Part shown: piece by piece, positions 1 through 6,639 of the stretch
Layout of the letters: each line of letters starts with the position of its first letter
Position numbering within the stretch: the stretch's first letter is position 1
Origin: Candidatus Levyibacteriota bacterium
Lineage (GTDB): Bacteria > Patescibacteriota > Microgenomatia > Levybacterales > UBA12049
Assembly (NCBI GenBank): GCA_016182225.1
Contig: JACOXV010000003.1
Coordinates: forward strand, 1 to 22,080
Length of the DNA stretch: 22,080 nucleotides
Direction of reading: 5' to 3'
Program-made: the position numbers and the translations under genes
Notes under the pieces: model-generated
Told to the model about the DNA's origin: nothing
Database searches by the model: none
The model's input: the letters and a program-made list of their open reading frames with translations, nothing else

Positions 1-79
1 CCAATTTTCCTTCTTTATCGATAATTAAAATCGGGCTCTTTTCTTGATTCGATAAGGAGGAGTGGACAGAGTTTTTCAT
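1..79 (-). CDS. Possible N-terminal fragment of an unidentified protein, cut by left edge
   Basis: An open frame begins with ATG at 79 and stays open to the window edge (26 codons). The residues read MKNSVHSSLSNQEKSPILII and then DKEGKL, a hydrophilic start followed by a short strand and a D-K-E-G turn. This resembles the beginning of a PAS or other sensory domain, but the fragment is far too short to assign. It lies 27 bases after the RNase H stop on the same strand, so it could be the last visible gene of the leftward operon. No Shine-Dalgarno site is visible before the ATG. It could be chance. Confidence 0.35.
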   Translation of the reverse strand, partial: MKNSVHSSLSNQEKSPILIIDKEGKL

Positions 80-106
80 TACTTGTAGAAAATATTCTAA
101 TTTAGA

Positions 107-526
107 TTAGATCTTATTGTCTAGGGCCATATTTACTAACCCATCGGCAATTTTATTTTCTTCTCTTTTTATATGTCTATAGATGATCTCTTTTTGTATT
201 TGTTGCTCAAGAAGTCTTAATTCCATAAGAAGTTTTCTTAGTTTTGGGCTTTTAACCTTATAGATTCCATTTACTTGAGACGCCACAAGCTCGGAGTCCA
301 TAAAAAAAATAATTTCGTCAATATTCTCAAGACAGCTTGGATTTTCTTTTAAATATTTAAGTCCTTCAATCACTGCGCTATACTCTGCAAAATTATTTGT
401 ATTAAAGCCAATTTTTCTTCCTATCTTTGTCAAAAAAAAATTGTCTTTTTTAATAGCTACGCCTATTGCGGCGGGACCGGGATTTCCCCTTGCTCCACCA
501 TCTGTAAATATATAAATCTTACTCAT
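107..526 (-). CDS. rnhA: Ribonuclease HI family protein
   Basis: A 139-residue RNase H fold protein, expected to cleave the RNA strand of RNA-DNA hybrids in the cytoplasm. The N-terminus carries the family signature TDGGARGNPGPAAIG (residues 8-22), and the four acidic metal ligands are visible: D9, E48 (in NNFAEYSAV), D77 (in FFMDSELV) and D128 (in ENKIADGLV). H118 in the YRHIKREEN loop fits the mobile catalytic histidine region. Length is that of a bare RNase H domain with no hybrid-binding extension. The ATG at 526 lies 5 bases beyond the stop of the flippase gene, so it is probably the distal gene of the same transcript. The fold is certain; whether it is the housekeeping RNase HI or the stand-alone RNase H-like family common in Firmicutes and Patescibacteria cannot be decided by eye. 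Confidence 0.93.
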   Translation of the reverse strand: MSKIYIFTDGGARGNPGPAAIGVAIKKDNFFLTKIGRKIGFNTNNFAEYSAVIEGLKYLKENPSCLENIDEIIFFMDSELVASQVNGIYKVKSPKLRKLLMELRLLEQQIQKEIIYRHIKREENKIADGLVNMALDNKI

Positions 527-531
527 CTTTC

Positions 532-1761
532 TTATTCCTGTTCTGGTAAAATTTCTTTGGAAAGAACTCTTCTTGCCAACAAAATCAAAACAATGCCCTC
601 CGTCACTCCTGTAATAACTGCGGCAGCAAGATAAGAATATTTTGGAATTAAAGCTAAATTAAGCATAACATTTATTACTGCTGATAAAAAATACACAAAC
701 ATAAGGTATTTTTGTTCTTCTTTTGCAATAAGTATCCACTGAAAAAAGCTGGTCAAGAAAAAGACGGGAAGAGATAAAATCAAAATTCTAAAAGGAGTCA
801 CTGCTTGAACATAACTACTACCAATTAGGCCAATTAGGGGCGCCATCAGCCACAAAATAGCTGTTAGAGCTGCAGAAGACAAAATAAATACAAACATGTA
901 TTTTTTTGCAATCCCAGCAAAGCTTCGTTTATTTTTTAAATTCAAAACAAGAAGGGGATATATTGCGTTTGACAAAAATAAAGGCAGCGAAATGAAAAAA
1001 TCAAAAAAACGATAGGCTAGTCCGTATGTCCCTACTTCTGAACTGTTTTGGAAAAATGAAAGTATAATAATATCCGTTCTAAAGTAAACCAAGTTGAAAA
1101 GAAGCATAAGTCCAAGCGGCCATGATCTAAGTATTAGATCTTTTGCAACTGTTATTGATGGAGGATAAATATTTTCTTTTGTTAAATATATTGCCAGCAA
1201 AGAGGAAATTCCTCCGGATATAACTATTGCAAATAAAACTGCATTTATTGATAGTCCTATTCCCATTGCAATTCCTACAAAAACTAGCTGCAGGAGAGAA
1301 CCAAAGAATTGGGAGATTAAAAACAAATTATACTTAAGATTTTTTTGAAAAGATGCCGATGCAGAATAAATGATTGACTGTATAAAAATTGAAAAAGAAA
1401 AAATAAAAATGCCCGCTCTTACTATTGGAGAAAAACCTATATCCTGTATTGAATTATAAGGAAGAATCCACGCAGTTATGTTAATTAAAATAAATACTAA
1501 CAACGCGATAACAATTCTTAGGTAAAAAAGACTTTTAAAAACATCTTCTTTCTGGCTAAGCTTTATATAAATAGCATTCATTCCAAAATCTATTGCCATA
1601 TAAAAAAGCCCCACAAAGGAAATAATCTTTATAAAGTCTCCGAAATTTTCCAGTCCGTAATACGTAGCAATTAAGATCGTGACTATAAAAGAAGAGAGCG
1701 TTGTGAACATTCTAGCGATTGTCTGGTATATGGTATTTTTAAAAACGAGAAGATATTGCAT
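532..1761 (-). CDS. Polysaccharide flippase, Wzx/MATE-like (MOP superfamily)
   Basis: A 409-residue integral membrane protein with about a dozen hydrophobic segments along its whole length. The N-terminus (FKNTIYQTIARMFTTLSSFI, then a Y-x-G-x-E-x-F-G-D turn near residues 35-43) is typical of the polysaccharide biosynthesis export family, which flips lipid-linked oligosaccharides across the cytoplasmic membrane. A central stretch with WPLGLMLLFNLVYFRTDIII and a following GTYGLAYRFFD motif is also typical of this family. It sits between an O-antigen-ligase-like gene and rnhA, 18 bases after the ligase gene, which supports a role in surface glycan assembly. Specific substrate unknown. The gene starts with ATG and no strong ribosome binding site is visible. 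Confidence 0.88.
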   Translation of the reverse strand: MQYLLVFKNTIYQTIARMFTTLSSFIVTILIATYYGLENFGDFIKIISFVGLFYMAIDFGMNAIYIKLSQKEDVFKSLFYLRIVIALLVFILINITAWILPYNSIQDIGFSPIVRAGIFIFSFSIFIQSIIYSASASFQKNLKYNLFLISQFFGSLLQLVFVGIAMGIGLSINAVLFAIVISGGISSLLAIYLTKENIYPPSITVAKDLILRSWPLGLMLLFNLVYFRTDIIILSFFQNSSEVGTYGLAYRFFDFFISLPLFLSNAIYPLLVLNLKNKRSFAGIAKKYMFVFILSSAALTAILWLMAPLIGLIGSSYVQAVTPFRILILSLPVFFLTSFFQWILIAKEEQKYLMFVYFLSAVINVMLNLALIPKYSYLAAAVITGVTEGIVLILLARRVLSKEILPEQE

Positions 1762-1779
1762 GTTTTTATTCTACAATAT

Positions 1780-3090
1780 TTATAACCATTCTTTTCCGTA
1801 ATTTGCCCAAATCAACCCTATTGTCATAGATAGGAGAAGTTGACCCTGTTGGAGCGTTAAGTAATAATGGTCAAACATACCGGAAATTAAAACTATAATT
1901 AACAAAAGTATGCTAAATTTATTTGACTTTAAGAAAGTTCTAATAAAAAAAGATGAGACAAAGAAAAACCCAAGTAGTCCTATTTGAGAAGCTGTTAAGA
2001 GAAAAATGTTATGTACCGGTTGGAAAGCAAACAGACCGGATGGCTTAAAGTATCCAGGTAGCTCTGTTAAAAAATTATTTATTCCAACACCAAAAAATAT
2101 GTTATCCCTAATCATTTGAAGAGTAGGAAAAATAAGATCGGCTCTTTGAAAAAACGATTCATCAAAAAAATGGCTGAATCTTGTTCCAAAATTAAATAGA
2201 AAAACAATTATAGCCAAAAGAAGAAGAATAGATAAAAAAGCTATTTCTTTCCTAAGTTTTCCTTTTTGTACAAGAAGAAAGAATATATAAAGAAAACTAA
2301 AAAAAAGAAGAAAAATATTTATTCTTGATAGAGACAACAAAATAACAACAGAAGATACAAGTACAGTGAATAAAATTAACAAGTTTATCCTTTTTCCCGG
2401 TTTTAAGTAAAAAATCAAAATCACAATTCCTATAAGTAAAAAGGCTGACAAAACATTAGGGTGGGGAAGCGTTCCGTAAGGACGTAAAATCAGCTCGCCT
2501 GAGATACTCGCATTTGCAATGTTTGGCGTTTGAGAATTAAAAAACCTTTCTCCCAAAAAATAAAAAAATCCTCCGATTGAGCCTTTGTTGACGAACTGGA
2601 ATATAGCGATAAAGGATTGCAAAATCATTGCTCCTGCAAGAGAAAAAACAAAATATTTTTTTATTTTCCTGAAATTAGAACTTGTATAAAAGGCAAAAAA
2701 AGAAAATTCAACAAATTTAATAAATCCATAAAATGAGATTTCCTTTTCAACTGAAACCAGAGAAACAACAAAAAGATAGATTAAAAATAGAAAGTAGGGA
2801 AGGTTTTTTTTAACTGTTGGTTTGTAATTATTTATTAACTTTATATTGTTTATTAAAAAAAATAAAAACAACAATACGACCAGAATGTCCGTAAAATACA
2901 AAGTAGGGGAGAGGTAGTCTATTCTTATTCCGGAGATATATGAAAAACTGGGCCAAAAATGAAGACCTAGCTGTGTGGGCAAGAAAAAAATGAGGAGGAG
3001 GTATAAAAACTTTTCTAGATCAGACTTTAGGTTTGACCACAAGAACTCTGTCTTTGCCTTCTCCAACAGACTCGGAAGCAACTTCATCAT
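1780..3090 (-). CDS. O-antigen ligase / Wzy-like polymerase family membrane protein
   Basis: A 436-residue polytopic membrane protein of the O-antigen ligase (Wzy_C) family, expected to polymerise or transfer lipid-linked glycan on the outer face of the membrane. Family landmarks: RPYGTLPHPNVLSAF (203-217), a LSLSR segment (251-255), R316, GVGINNF (334-340) before a large extracytoplasmic loop, and QPVHNIFLLTASQIGLLG (357-374). The C-terminal GMFDHYYLTLQQGQLL is also characteristic. The first ATG (3090) lies inside the 3' end of khpB, giving a 71-base overlap; a TTG at 3042 in the same frame would shorten the overlap to 23 bases and keep all membrane segments. Which start is used is open. Together with the downstream flippase it forms a glycan-assembly pair attached to the origin-proximal operon. 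Confidence 0.87.
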   Translation of the reverse strand: MMKLLPSLLEKAKTEFLWSNLKSDLEKFLYLLLIFFLPTQLGLHFWPSFSYISGIRIDYLSPTLYFTDILVVLLFLFFLINNIKLINNYKPTVKKNLPYFLFLIYLFVVSLVSVEKEISFYGFIKFVEFSFFAFYTSSNFRKIKKYFVFSLAGAMILQSFIAIFQFVNKGSIGGFFYFLGERFFNSQTPNIANASISGELILRPYGTLPHPNVLSAFLLIGIVILIFYLKPGKRINLLILFTVLVSSVVILLSLSRINIFLLFFSFLYIFFLLVQKGKLRKEIAFLSILLLLAIIVFLFNFGTRFSHFFDESFFQRADLIFPTLQMIRDNIFFGVGINNFLTELPGYFKPSGLFAFQPVHNIFLLTASQIGLLGFFFVSSFFIRTFLKSNKFSILLLIIVLISGMFDHYYLTLQQGQLLLSMTIGLIWANYGKEWL

Positions 3091-3472
3091 CTTCCTGTAG
3101 CTCTAAATGAACCAATCTTCTTTCCCAAGATTTAAGATTAGGGAGATATACCTCTTTTTGTTCTGAGACAACTCTCTCTTTGGTTTCCTGTGCCAAATTC
3201 CTTAACCAGTCTGATCGATTCTTCTTATAATCCCCAACCTCAAGAGACACTCGTCTAAACTCACCCGTTTTATTGGAAAGCATTAAGGAAATTAATAGCT
3301 GAAGCGATTCCAGAGTATCTCCGTGGCGCCCAATCACTATGCCCGAGTCTTCGGTTTCCAAGACTATCTCATATCCGTCTTCATTTTCTGAAATCTGAAT
3401 TGGCTCATCAATTCCTAGACTTGATAGGAAATCTTTAACAACTTTTTCTGTAATCTTTTGACCTTTTGCCAT
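3020..3472 (-). CDS. khpB: KhpB/Jag-like RNA-binding protein (KH + R3H)
   Basis: A 150-residue cytoplasmic RNA-binding protein. A KH domain carries the GxxG loop as GRHG (48-51, in IVIGRHGDTLESLQLL), and the C-terminal R3H domain has the RxxxH motif at R118-H122 (WERRLVHLEL) followed by SVGEGKDRVLVVKP. KhpB/Jag proteins bind many transcripts and affect cell elongation in Firmicutes. This one lacks the long N-terminal Jag domain of Firmicutes and is near the minimal KH-R3H length. It begins 2 bases after the yidC stop, the conserved order yidC-jag, so it is translated from the rpmH operon. Its 3' end overlaps the start of the ligase gene. The stop is TGA. Confidence 0.93.
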   Translation of the reverse strand: MAKGQKITEKVVKDFLSSLGIDEPIQISENEDGYEIVLETEDSGIVIGRHGDTLESLQLLISLMLSNKTGEFRRVSLEVGDYKKNRSDWLRNLAQETKERVVSEQKEVYLPNLKSWERRLVHLELQEDDEVASESVGEGKDRVLVVKPKV

Positions 3473-3474
3473 AA

Positions 3475-4287
3475 TTATCTTTTTAGAATATCTTTTAAGT
3501 TTTGGATCGCTTGGGGGCCCTGCATTTTATATTGCTGTATGATACCAAAAACAGTAAAGGTATTCCAGTATAAAGAAAGGCCAAGCGGGAAAGTATAAGA
3601 AAGAAAGCCTATCATTATTGGAAAGATATATGTTGTTTGTGTTTGAAAAATCTGAGCGAAATCTGATTCTTTCTTTCCCGAAGTTTTTGGACCCTTTTGT
3701 GAGGGAAATAGCATTTTTGACTGAACAAACTGCAATAATCCTGTTATAAGGGGGATAAGAATTATTAACAATCCCACTGAAGACAGCAAATCAGAAGGAG
3801 TCTTTCCTAATGGAAGACCAAAAAAAGTAGTGTCCCACGAAGAGGTAAGTCTTAATTGGTCAAAATAAACAATTTTATTAATCTGCTCTACTATCTCATT
3901 TGGCTTTAGTTTAACTATCGTACTTAACACATTGTAAAGTCCCCAAATAATAGGTATTTGCACAAGTATTGGAAGGCAACCCGATGCAGGATTTATTCCA
4001 TGCTCCTTGTATAATTTCATTGTTTCTTGTTGAAGCGTTTTACTATCTCCCTTGTGTCTTTCTTTTAACCTAGAAAGTTTTGGGCCCACATCTTGCATTT
4101 TTTTTGACGCTTTAAGCTGCTGAGCAGTAAGAGGATAAAGAACAAGACGTATTATTATTGTTAGCATTATTATTGAAAACCCAAGCGCGTATGGCAATCC
4201 AATAAATGAAAGAATTTGATAACAAAAAACCAGAATATTTAGAAATGGCCAAGCAAGCAATATATTGAAAATTGATGGGTCTGTCAT
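3475..4287 (-). CDS. yidC: Membrane protein insertase YidC/Oxa1
   Basis: A YidC/Oxa1/Alb3 insertase that helps fold and insert membrane proteins alone or with SecYEG. From the ATG at 4287 it has 270 residues. The first core helix carries the conserved hydrophilic-groove arginine, R47 in IIIRLVLYPLT, then a basic cytoplasmic hairpin (QLKASKKMQDVGPKLSRLKE) and the signature LYKEHGINPASGCLPILVQI (92-111). More membrane helices follow, and a C-terminal pair ends in LGLSLYWNTFTVFGIIQQY. It lacks the large periplasmic domain of proteobacterial YidC and shows no lipobox. I chose the ATG at 4287, one base after the yidD stop (TAAAATG, likely translational coupling). A TTG at 4314 in frame would add nine residues and overlap yidD by 26 bases. 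Confidence 0.94.
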   Translation of the reverse strand: MTDPSIFNILLAWPFLNILVFCYQILSFIGLPYALGFSIIMLTIIIRLVLYPLTAQQLKASKKMQDVGPKLSRLKERHKGDSKTLQQETMKLYKEHGINPASGCLPILVQIPIIWGLYNVLSTIVKLKPNEIVEQINKIVYFDQLRLTSSWDTTFFGLPLGKTPSDLLSSVGLLIILIPLITGLLQFVQSKMLFPSQKGPKTSGKKESDFAQIFQTQTTYIFPIMIGFLSYTFPLGLSLYWNTFTVFGIIQQYKMQGPQAIQNLKDILKR

Positions 4288-4288
4288 T

Positions 4289-4498
4289 TTATCTAATGAA
4301 AGGGTTGCAGCCAATTACTCTTTTTATACCCAAATAAGAACCTTTAAAGAATCCATACTTTAAAATTGACTTTTTCGTATATTCAGAACATGAAAGACTT
4401 GTATTTCTGCAAAAAGACGAAACTCCTAAAATGTTTTTAAGCAATGTAGAAAAAAATATCTGGTATATGCTTATAAATAATATTGATCCGCTTCTCAT
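4289..4498 (-). CDS. yidD: Membrane protein insertion efficiency factor YidD
   Basis: A 69-residue YidD-family protein. The family core is visible: C30 R31 ... SLSCSEYTKKSILKYGFFKG, then YLGIKRVIGCNPF, with cysteines C30, C37 and C64 in the expected places. A short hydrophobic N-terminus (residues 5-25) fits a membrane-associated amphipathic helix. YidD is thought to assist YidC-dependent insertion. The ATG overlaps the rnpA stop (ATGA, 3 bases shared), so translation is probably coupled. It stands in its classical place between rnpA and yidC. Confidence 0.93.
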   Translation of the reverse strand: MRSGSILFISIYQIFFSTLLKNILGVSSFCRNTSLSCSEYTKKSILKYGFFKGSYLGIKRVIGCNPFIR

Positions 4499-4821
4499 TT
4501 AAGTAGTCCTTCTTTTTTAATTGCTTCTTCTATTTCTTTTCTTATGCCCTCTTTATTTTCAAAAACTGATCTATTTTTTATTATAAAGGTTAAGTCAACT
4601 CCGCCTTTTATTCGGCTTAGAAGAAGTCTCATCTCTTCTCTAAAAATTCTTTTTGCTCTATTTCTCTCAACGGCTTTTTTTGCTGTTTTTTTCGAAATAA
4701 TAAAACCGGCCCTTACCACTTCTTCCGAATTTTTTGCTGATCTTAAGATAAAATTTTTAGAAGAAAAGGATTTTCCTCCGCTTCGAACTGGTTTTTTAAG
4801 TCTATTAACTCTCTTTAGCAT
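4495..4821 (-). CDS. rnpA: Ribonuclease P protein component
   Basis: A 108-residue protein subunit of RNase P, which with the RNA subunit matures the 5' end of tRNAs. The RNR signature reads KKAVERNRAKRIFREEMR (R53, N54, R55, R58), preceded by RAGFIISKKTAK, the usual beta strand, and followed by GGVDLTFIIKN. Length and basic composition are normal. It overlaps the 3' end of rpmH by 20 bases and overlaps yidD by 3 bases at its own stop (TGA), the conserved order rpmH-rnpA-yidD-yidC. The RNase P RNA gene is not in the window. Confidence 0.95.
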   Translation of the reverse strand: MLKRVNRLKKPVRSGGKSFSSKNFILRSAKNSEEVVRAGFIISKKTAKKAVERNRAKRIFREEMRLLLSRIKGGVDLTFIIKNRSVFENKEGIRKEIEEAIKKEGLLK

Positions 4822-4954
4822 TTATAGCAAGCCTTTTTCGACCTTTTTGTCTTCTTCTCTTTAAAACTCCCTCTCCGCCATGAGAAGACATCCTTACCAA
4901 GAATCCGTGCTTTCTTGCTCTTTTTACTTTTTTAAGTTTTCTAAATTTTTCCAT
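4802..4954 (-). CDS. rpmH: 50S ribosomal protein L34
   Basis: A 50-residue basic protein. Residues 15-42 match the heart of L34: KHGFLVRMSSHGGEGVLKRR then RQKGRKRLA. The N-terminus (MEKFRKLKKVKRAR) departs from the usual KRTYQPSK start and the C-terminus carries an extra NAKESL. The start is fixed by an in-frame TGA at 4961-4963 just upstream and by a GAGG ribosome binding site (4959-4962) four bases before the ATG. Its stop (TAG) lies 20 bases inside rnpA. It heads the leftward operon and diverges from dnaA. Confidence 0.94.
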
Positions 4955-4963
4955 TTTGCCTCA

Positions 4964-5052
4964 GATACTAGAAACTAGATATTAGGTATTAGTTTGTTAG
5001 GACTAAACAAAATAACGACTTGACTAATAACTAGTATCTAGTAACTAATTAC
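4964..5052. repeat. Imperfect inverted repeat in the rpmH-dnaA spacer
   Basis: Two 30-base arms (4964-4993 and 5023-5052) are inverted copies with about 23 of 30 positions pairing, including an uninterrupted 7-base run (ACTAATA) and an 8-base run (TATCTAGT). The 29-base centre is AT-rich. Both arms are rich in CTAG/ACTAGT words. No T-tract follows, so it does not look like a rho-independent terminator. It may be an origin-linked structure or a binding site between the two divergent transcripts; function unknown. Confidence 0.6.
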
Positions 5053-5125
5053 TGGTAAGTATATCAGAAAAAGCGATTTTTTTTAAAGTGGTAAAAAAAG
5101 AGCTGGTTTTATCCGATTTGTCTTC

Positions 5126-5154
5126 TTGACAGAAAGTTATCCACATTTGATAAA
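5126..5154 (+). promoter_or_regulatory. Predicted dnaA promoter
   Basis: TTGACA (5126-5131, perfect -35) is separated by 17 bases from GATAAA (5149-5154, 4 of 6 matches to TATAAT). A transcript would begin near 5161, only about 8 bases before the dnaA ATG, so the mRNA would be nearly leaderless; indeed no Shine-Dalgarno site precedes the ATG. A perfect DnaA box lies in the spacer, which suggests repression by DnaA itself. Confidence 0.6.
5137..5145 (+). promoter_or_regulatory. DnaA box (TTATCCACA, consensus)
   Basis: Exact match to the consensus DnaA box, placed between the -35 and -10 elements of the predicted dnaA promoter. Its position suggests autoregulation of dnaA as well as a part in the origin. 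Confidence 0.8.
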
Positions 5155-5158
5155 CTTC

Positions 5159-5167
5159 TTATCTACA
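5159..5167 (+). promoter_or_regulatory. DnaA box, one mismatch (TTATCTACA)
   Basis: One mismatch from TTATCCACA, 13 bases after the perfect box in the same orientation and ending one base before the dnaA ATG. It would cover the predicted transcription start. Confidence 0.55.
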
Positions 5168-5168
5168 G

Positions 5169-6512
5169 ATGGACCAAAAAAACTCCGAGCTTTGGGAAAA
5201 AATATTAGCTGAGATTCAAACAGAAGTCTCAACGGCTAACTTCTTAACCTTATTTAAAGGAACCTCCTTAATCTCTTTTGAAGATGGAGTAGCGACTATC
5301 GCGGCTCCTTCTTCAATGATTATTGATCTGCTCCAAAAGAGGTTTTACGAGATGATTCAACAGATCTTTAACAAATATTCCCGCTCTTCAGCAAAAATAA
5401 TATTTGTTCCGCGAACAGTGGTTCTTAATTCTATTGATACGGGCCCGCTTTTCTCAACTCCGGAAAAACCAAAAAGCATAGGGCATCTTCCCAGAGTAAG
5501 AAGAGACTATACATTTCAGACAATGGCGGTTTCTTCCAGTAATCAGCTTGCCTTTGTCAGCGCCTCAAGGGTAGCAGAAAAACTGGGTGAGTCCTATAAT
5601 CCGTTGTTTATTTATGGCCCGGTAGGGGTAGGAAAAACACACCTTATGCAGGCAATAGCAAATAAAGTTTATGAGGATGACCCCAACAGTAAGATCCTTT
5701 ACATAACAAGCGAGGAATTTACAAACGAAGTGGTTGAAGCCATTAGAACAAACGATACGGCGCGAATGAAGCGAAGGTTTAGAAACGTTAGTCTTCTTCT
5801 TATCGATGATATTCAGTTTATTGCTGGAAAAGACAGGGTACAAGAAGAGCTTTTTCACACCTTTAATATTTTGGTTGATAATGGCGCGCAGATAGTTCTC
5901 TCTTCCGATCGTCCGCCAACAGAAATTCAAAAAATAGAAAAAAGATTGTTATCTAGGTTTGCCGGAGGACTAACGGTAGATATCGAAACTCCTGATTTTG
6001 AGCTTCGCTGCGCGATCCTTCTTATAAAAACCAAAAAGTTCTCGTTTGATCTTTCCATGGAAACAGCAAAGGCAATAGCAGAAAAAACAGAAGACACTAG
6101 GGAGCTTGAGGGAATGCTCCTTAGAATAATAACTGAGTCCACTACGAGAAACGCTGTTCCGAGTCCGGAGCTTGTTCTTCAGGTTCTTGGCACAGAAGAC
6201 GAAAAAAGTGCTTCGTTTCACCCTGATGAAATAATAAAAAATACGTGTTCTTTTTATGGAGTAAAAGAAACCCACCTTAAAAGCCCAAAAAGAGATGCAA
6301 GACTTGTGAGAGCCAGGCAAATTTGCATGTATTTGTTAAAAAAAGAATTAGACCTTACTTTTGTTGAGATAGGTAATTTACTTGGCGGAAGAGACCACAC
6401 CACAATTATGCACGGTGTTGAAAAAATAGAAAGAATGATTTCTGAGAAAAAACCAAAAGAGGATATCTTGGGGATAACTCAGGGAATTTTGCGGAAAAGT
6501 CTGGATAACTAA
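5169..6512 (+). CDS. dnaA: Chromosomal replication initiator protein DnaA
   Basis: A 447-residue DnaA with all domains. Domain I covers about residues 1-80 (SELWEKILAEIQTEVSTANF). A short linker leads to the AAA+ domain, with DYTFQTMAVSSSNQLAF (113-129), Walker A GPVGVGKT (150-157), Walker B LLLIDDIQF (209-217), sensor I SSDRPP (245-250), the RLLSRFAGG segment with R263 as candidate arginine finger, and a sensor II region near RELEGMLLRI (311-320). Domain IV carries RARQICMYLL and the DnaA-box recognition signature GGRDHTTIMHGVEKI (406-420). It melts oriC and recruits the helicase. The interdomain linker is short, as in compact genomes. DnaA boxes lie on both sides of the gene. Confidence 0.98.
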   Translation: MDQKNSELWEKILAEIQTEVSTANFLTLFKGTSLISFEDGVATIAAPSSMIIDLLQKRFYEMIQQIFNKYSRSSAKIIFVPRTVVLNSIDTGPLFSTPEKPKSIGHLPRVRRDYTFQTMAVSSSNQLAFVSASRVAEKLGESYNPLFIYGPVGVGKTHLMQAIANKVYEDDPNSKILYITSEEFTNEVVEAIRTNDTARMKRRFRNVSLLLIDDIQFIAGKDRVQEELFHTFNILVDNGAQIVLSSDRPPTEIQKIEKRLLSRFAGGLTVDIETPDFELRCAILLIKTKKFSFDLSMETAKAIAEKTEDTRELEGMLLRIITESTTRNAVPSPELVLQVLGTEDEKSASFHPDEIIKNTCSFYGVKETHLKSPKRDARLVRARQICMYLLKKELDLTFVEIGNLLGGRDHTTIMHGVEKIERMISEKKPKEDILGITQGILRKSLDN

Positions 6513-6535
6513 ACCTTTTTTACATTATTCATACA

Positions 6536-6544
6536 TCATCCACA
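6536..6544 (+). promoter_or_regulatory. DnaA box, one mismatch (TCATCCACA)
   Basis: One mismatch from TTATCCACA, first of the boxes downstream of dnaA. Confidence 0.55.
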
Positions 6545-6559
6545 TTACTTCTTAACAGA

Positions 6560-6568
6560 TTATCAACA
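6560..6568 (+). promoter_or_regulatory. DnaA box, one mismatch (TTATCAACA)
   Basis: One mismatch from TTATCCACA, same orientation as its neighbour and 15 bases further on. Confidence 0.55.
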
Positions 6569-6614
6569 AAGTTTTAGGCTCGGATTATTGCTTTTTTCCA
6601 CTTTTCCTGGTAAC

Positions 6615-6629
6615 CTACTACAACTACTA
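6615..6629 (+). promoter_or_regulatory. DnaA-trio-like unwinding element
   Basis: CTACTACAACTACTA; the opposite strand read 3' to 5' is GAT-GAT-GTT-GAT-GAT, matching the repeating trinucleotide that DnaA uses to open DNA in Bacillus. It lies 10 bases before dnaN, preceded by a GC-rich patch and a weak DnaA box (6594-6602) and followed by AT-rich DNA. Confidence 0.55.
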
Positions 6630-6639
6630 AAAGATATAT

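Larger units (their letters stand above)
6513..6639 (+). other. Predicted oriC core between dnaA and dnaN
   Basis: This 127-base spacer holds three DnaA-box-like sites in one orientation (TCATCCACA 6536-6544, TTATCAACA 6560-6568, weaker TTTTCCACT 6594-6602), a short GC-rich bit (CCTGG 6606-6610), then CTACTACAACTACTA (6615-6629) followed by AT-rich AAAGATATAT up to the dnaN ATG. The order box / GC-rich / CTACTA trio / AT-rich matches the basal unwinding element described in Bacillus, where the complementary strand carries 3'-GAT repeats bound by DnaA. Together with the boxes upstream of dnaA it makes a bipartite origin. Box matches are seen; the function is inferred. Confidence 0.7.

Noticed and set aside
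4544..4864. Plus-strand open frame over rnpA and rpmH
   Set aside because: Antisense of two certain genes; its Ser/Leu/Phe-rich composition is what a Lys/Arg/Glu-rich gene gives on the other strand.
4501..4954. Alternative genetic code (TGA as an amino acid) suspected from the lineage
   Set aside because: TGA ends rnpA, khpB and other genes exactly where the families end, and no in-frame TGA is needed anywhere.
4964..5052. Inverted repeat as a bidirectional terminator
   Set aside because: It lies between divergent gene starts, not ends, and has no T-tract after either arm.
5565..6320. Minus-strand open frames across dnaA
   Set aside because: Shadows of a gene with complete catalytic motifs; Cys/Phe/Tyr-rich translations without protein-like patterns.
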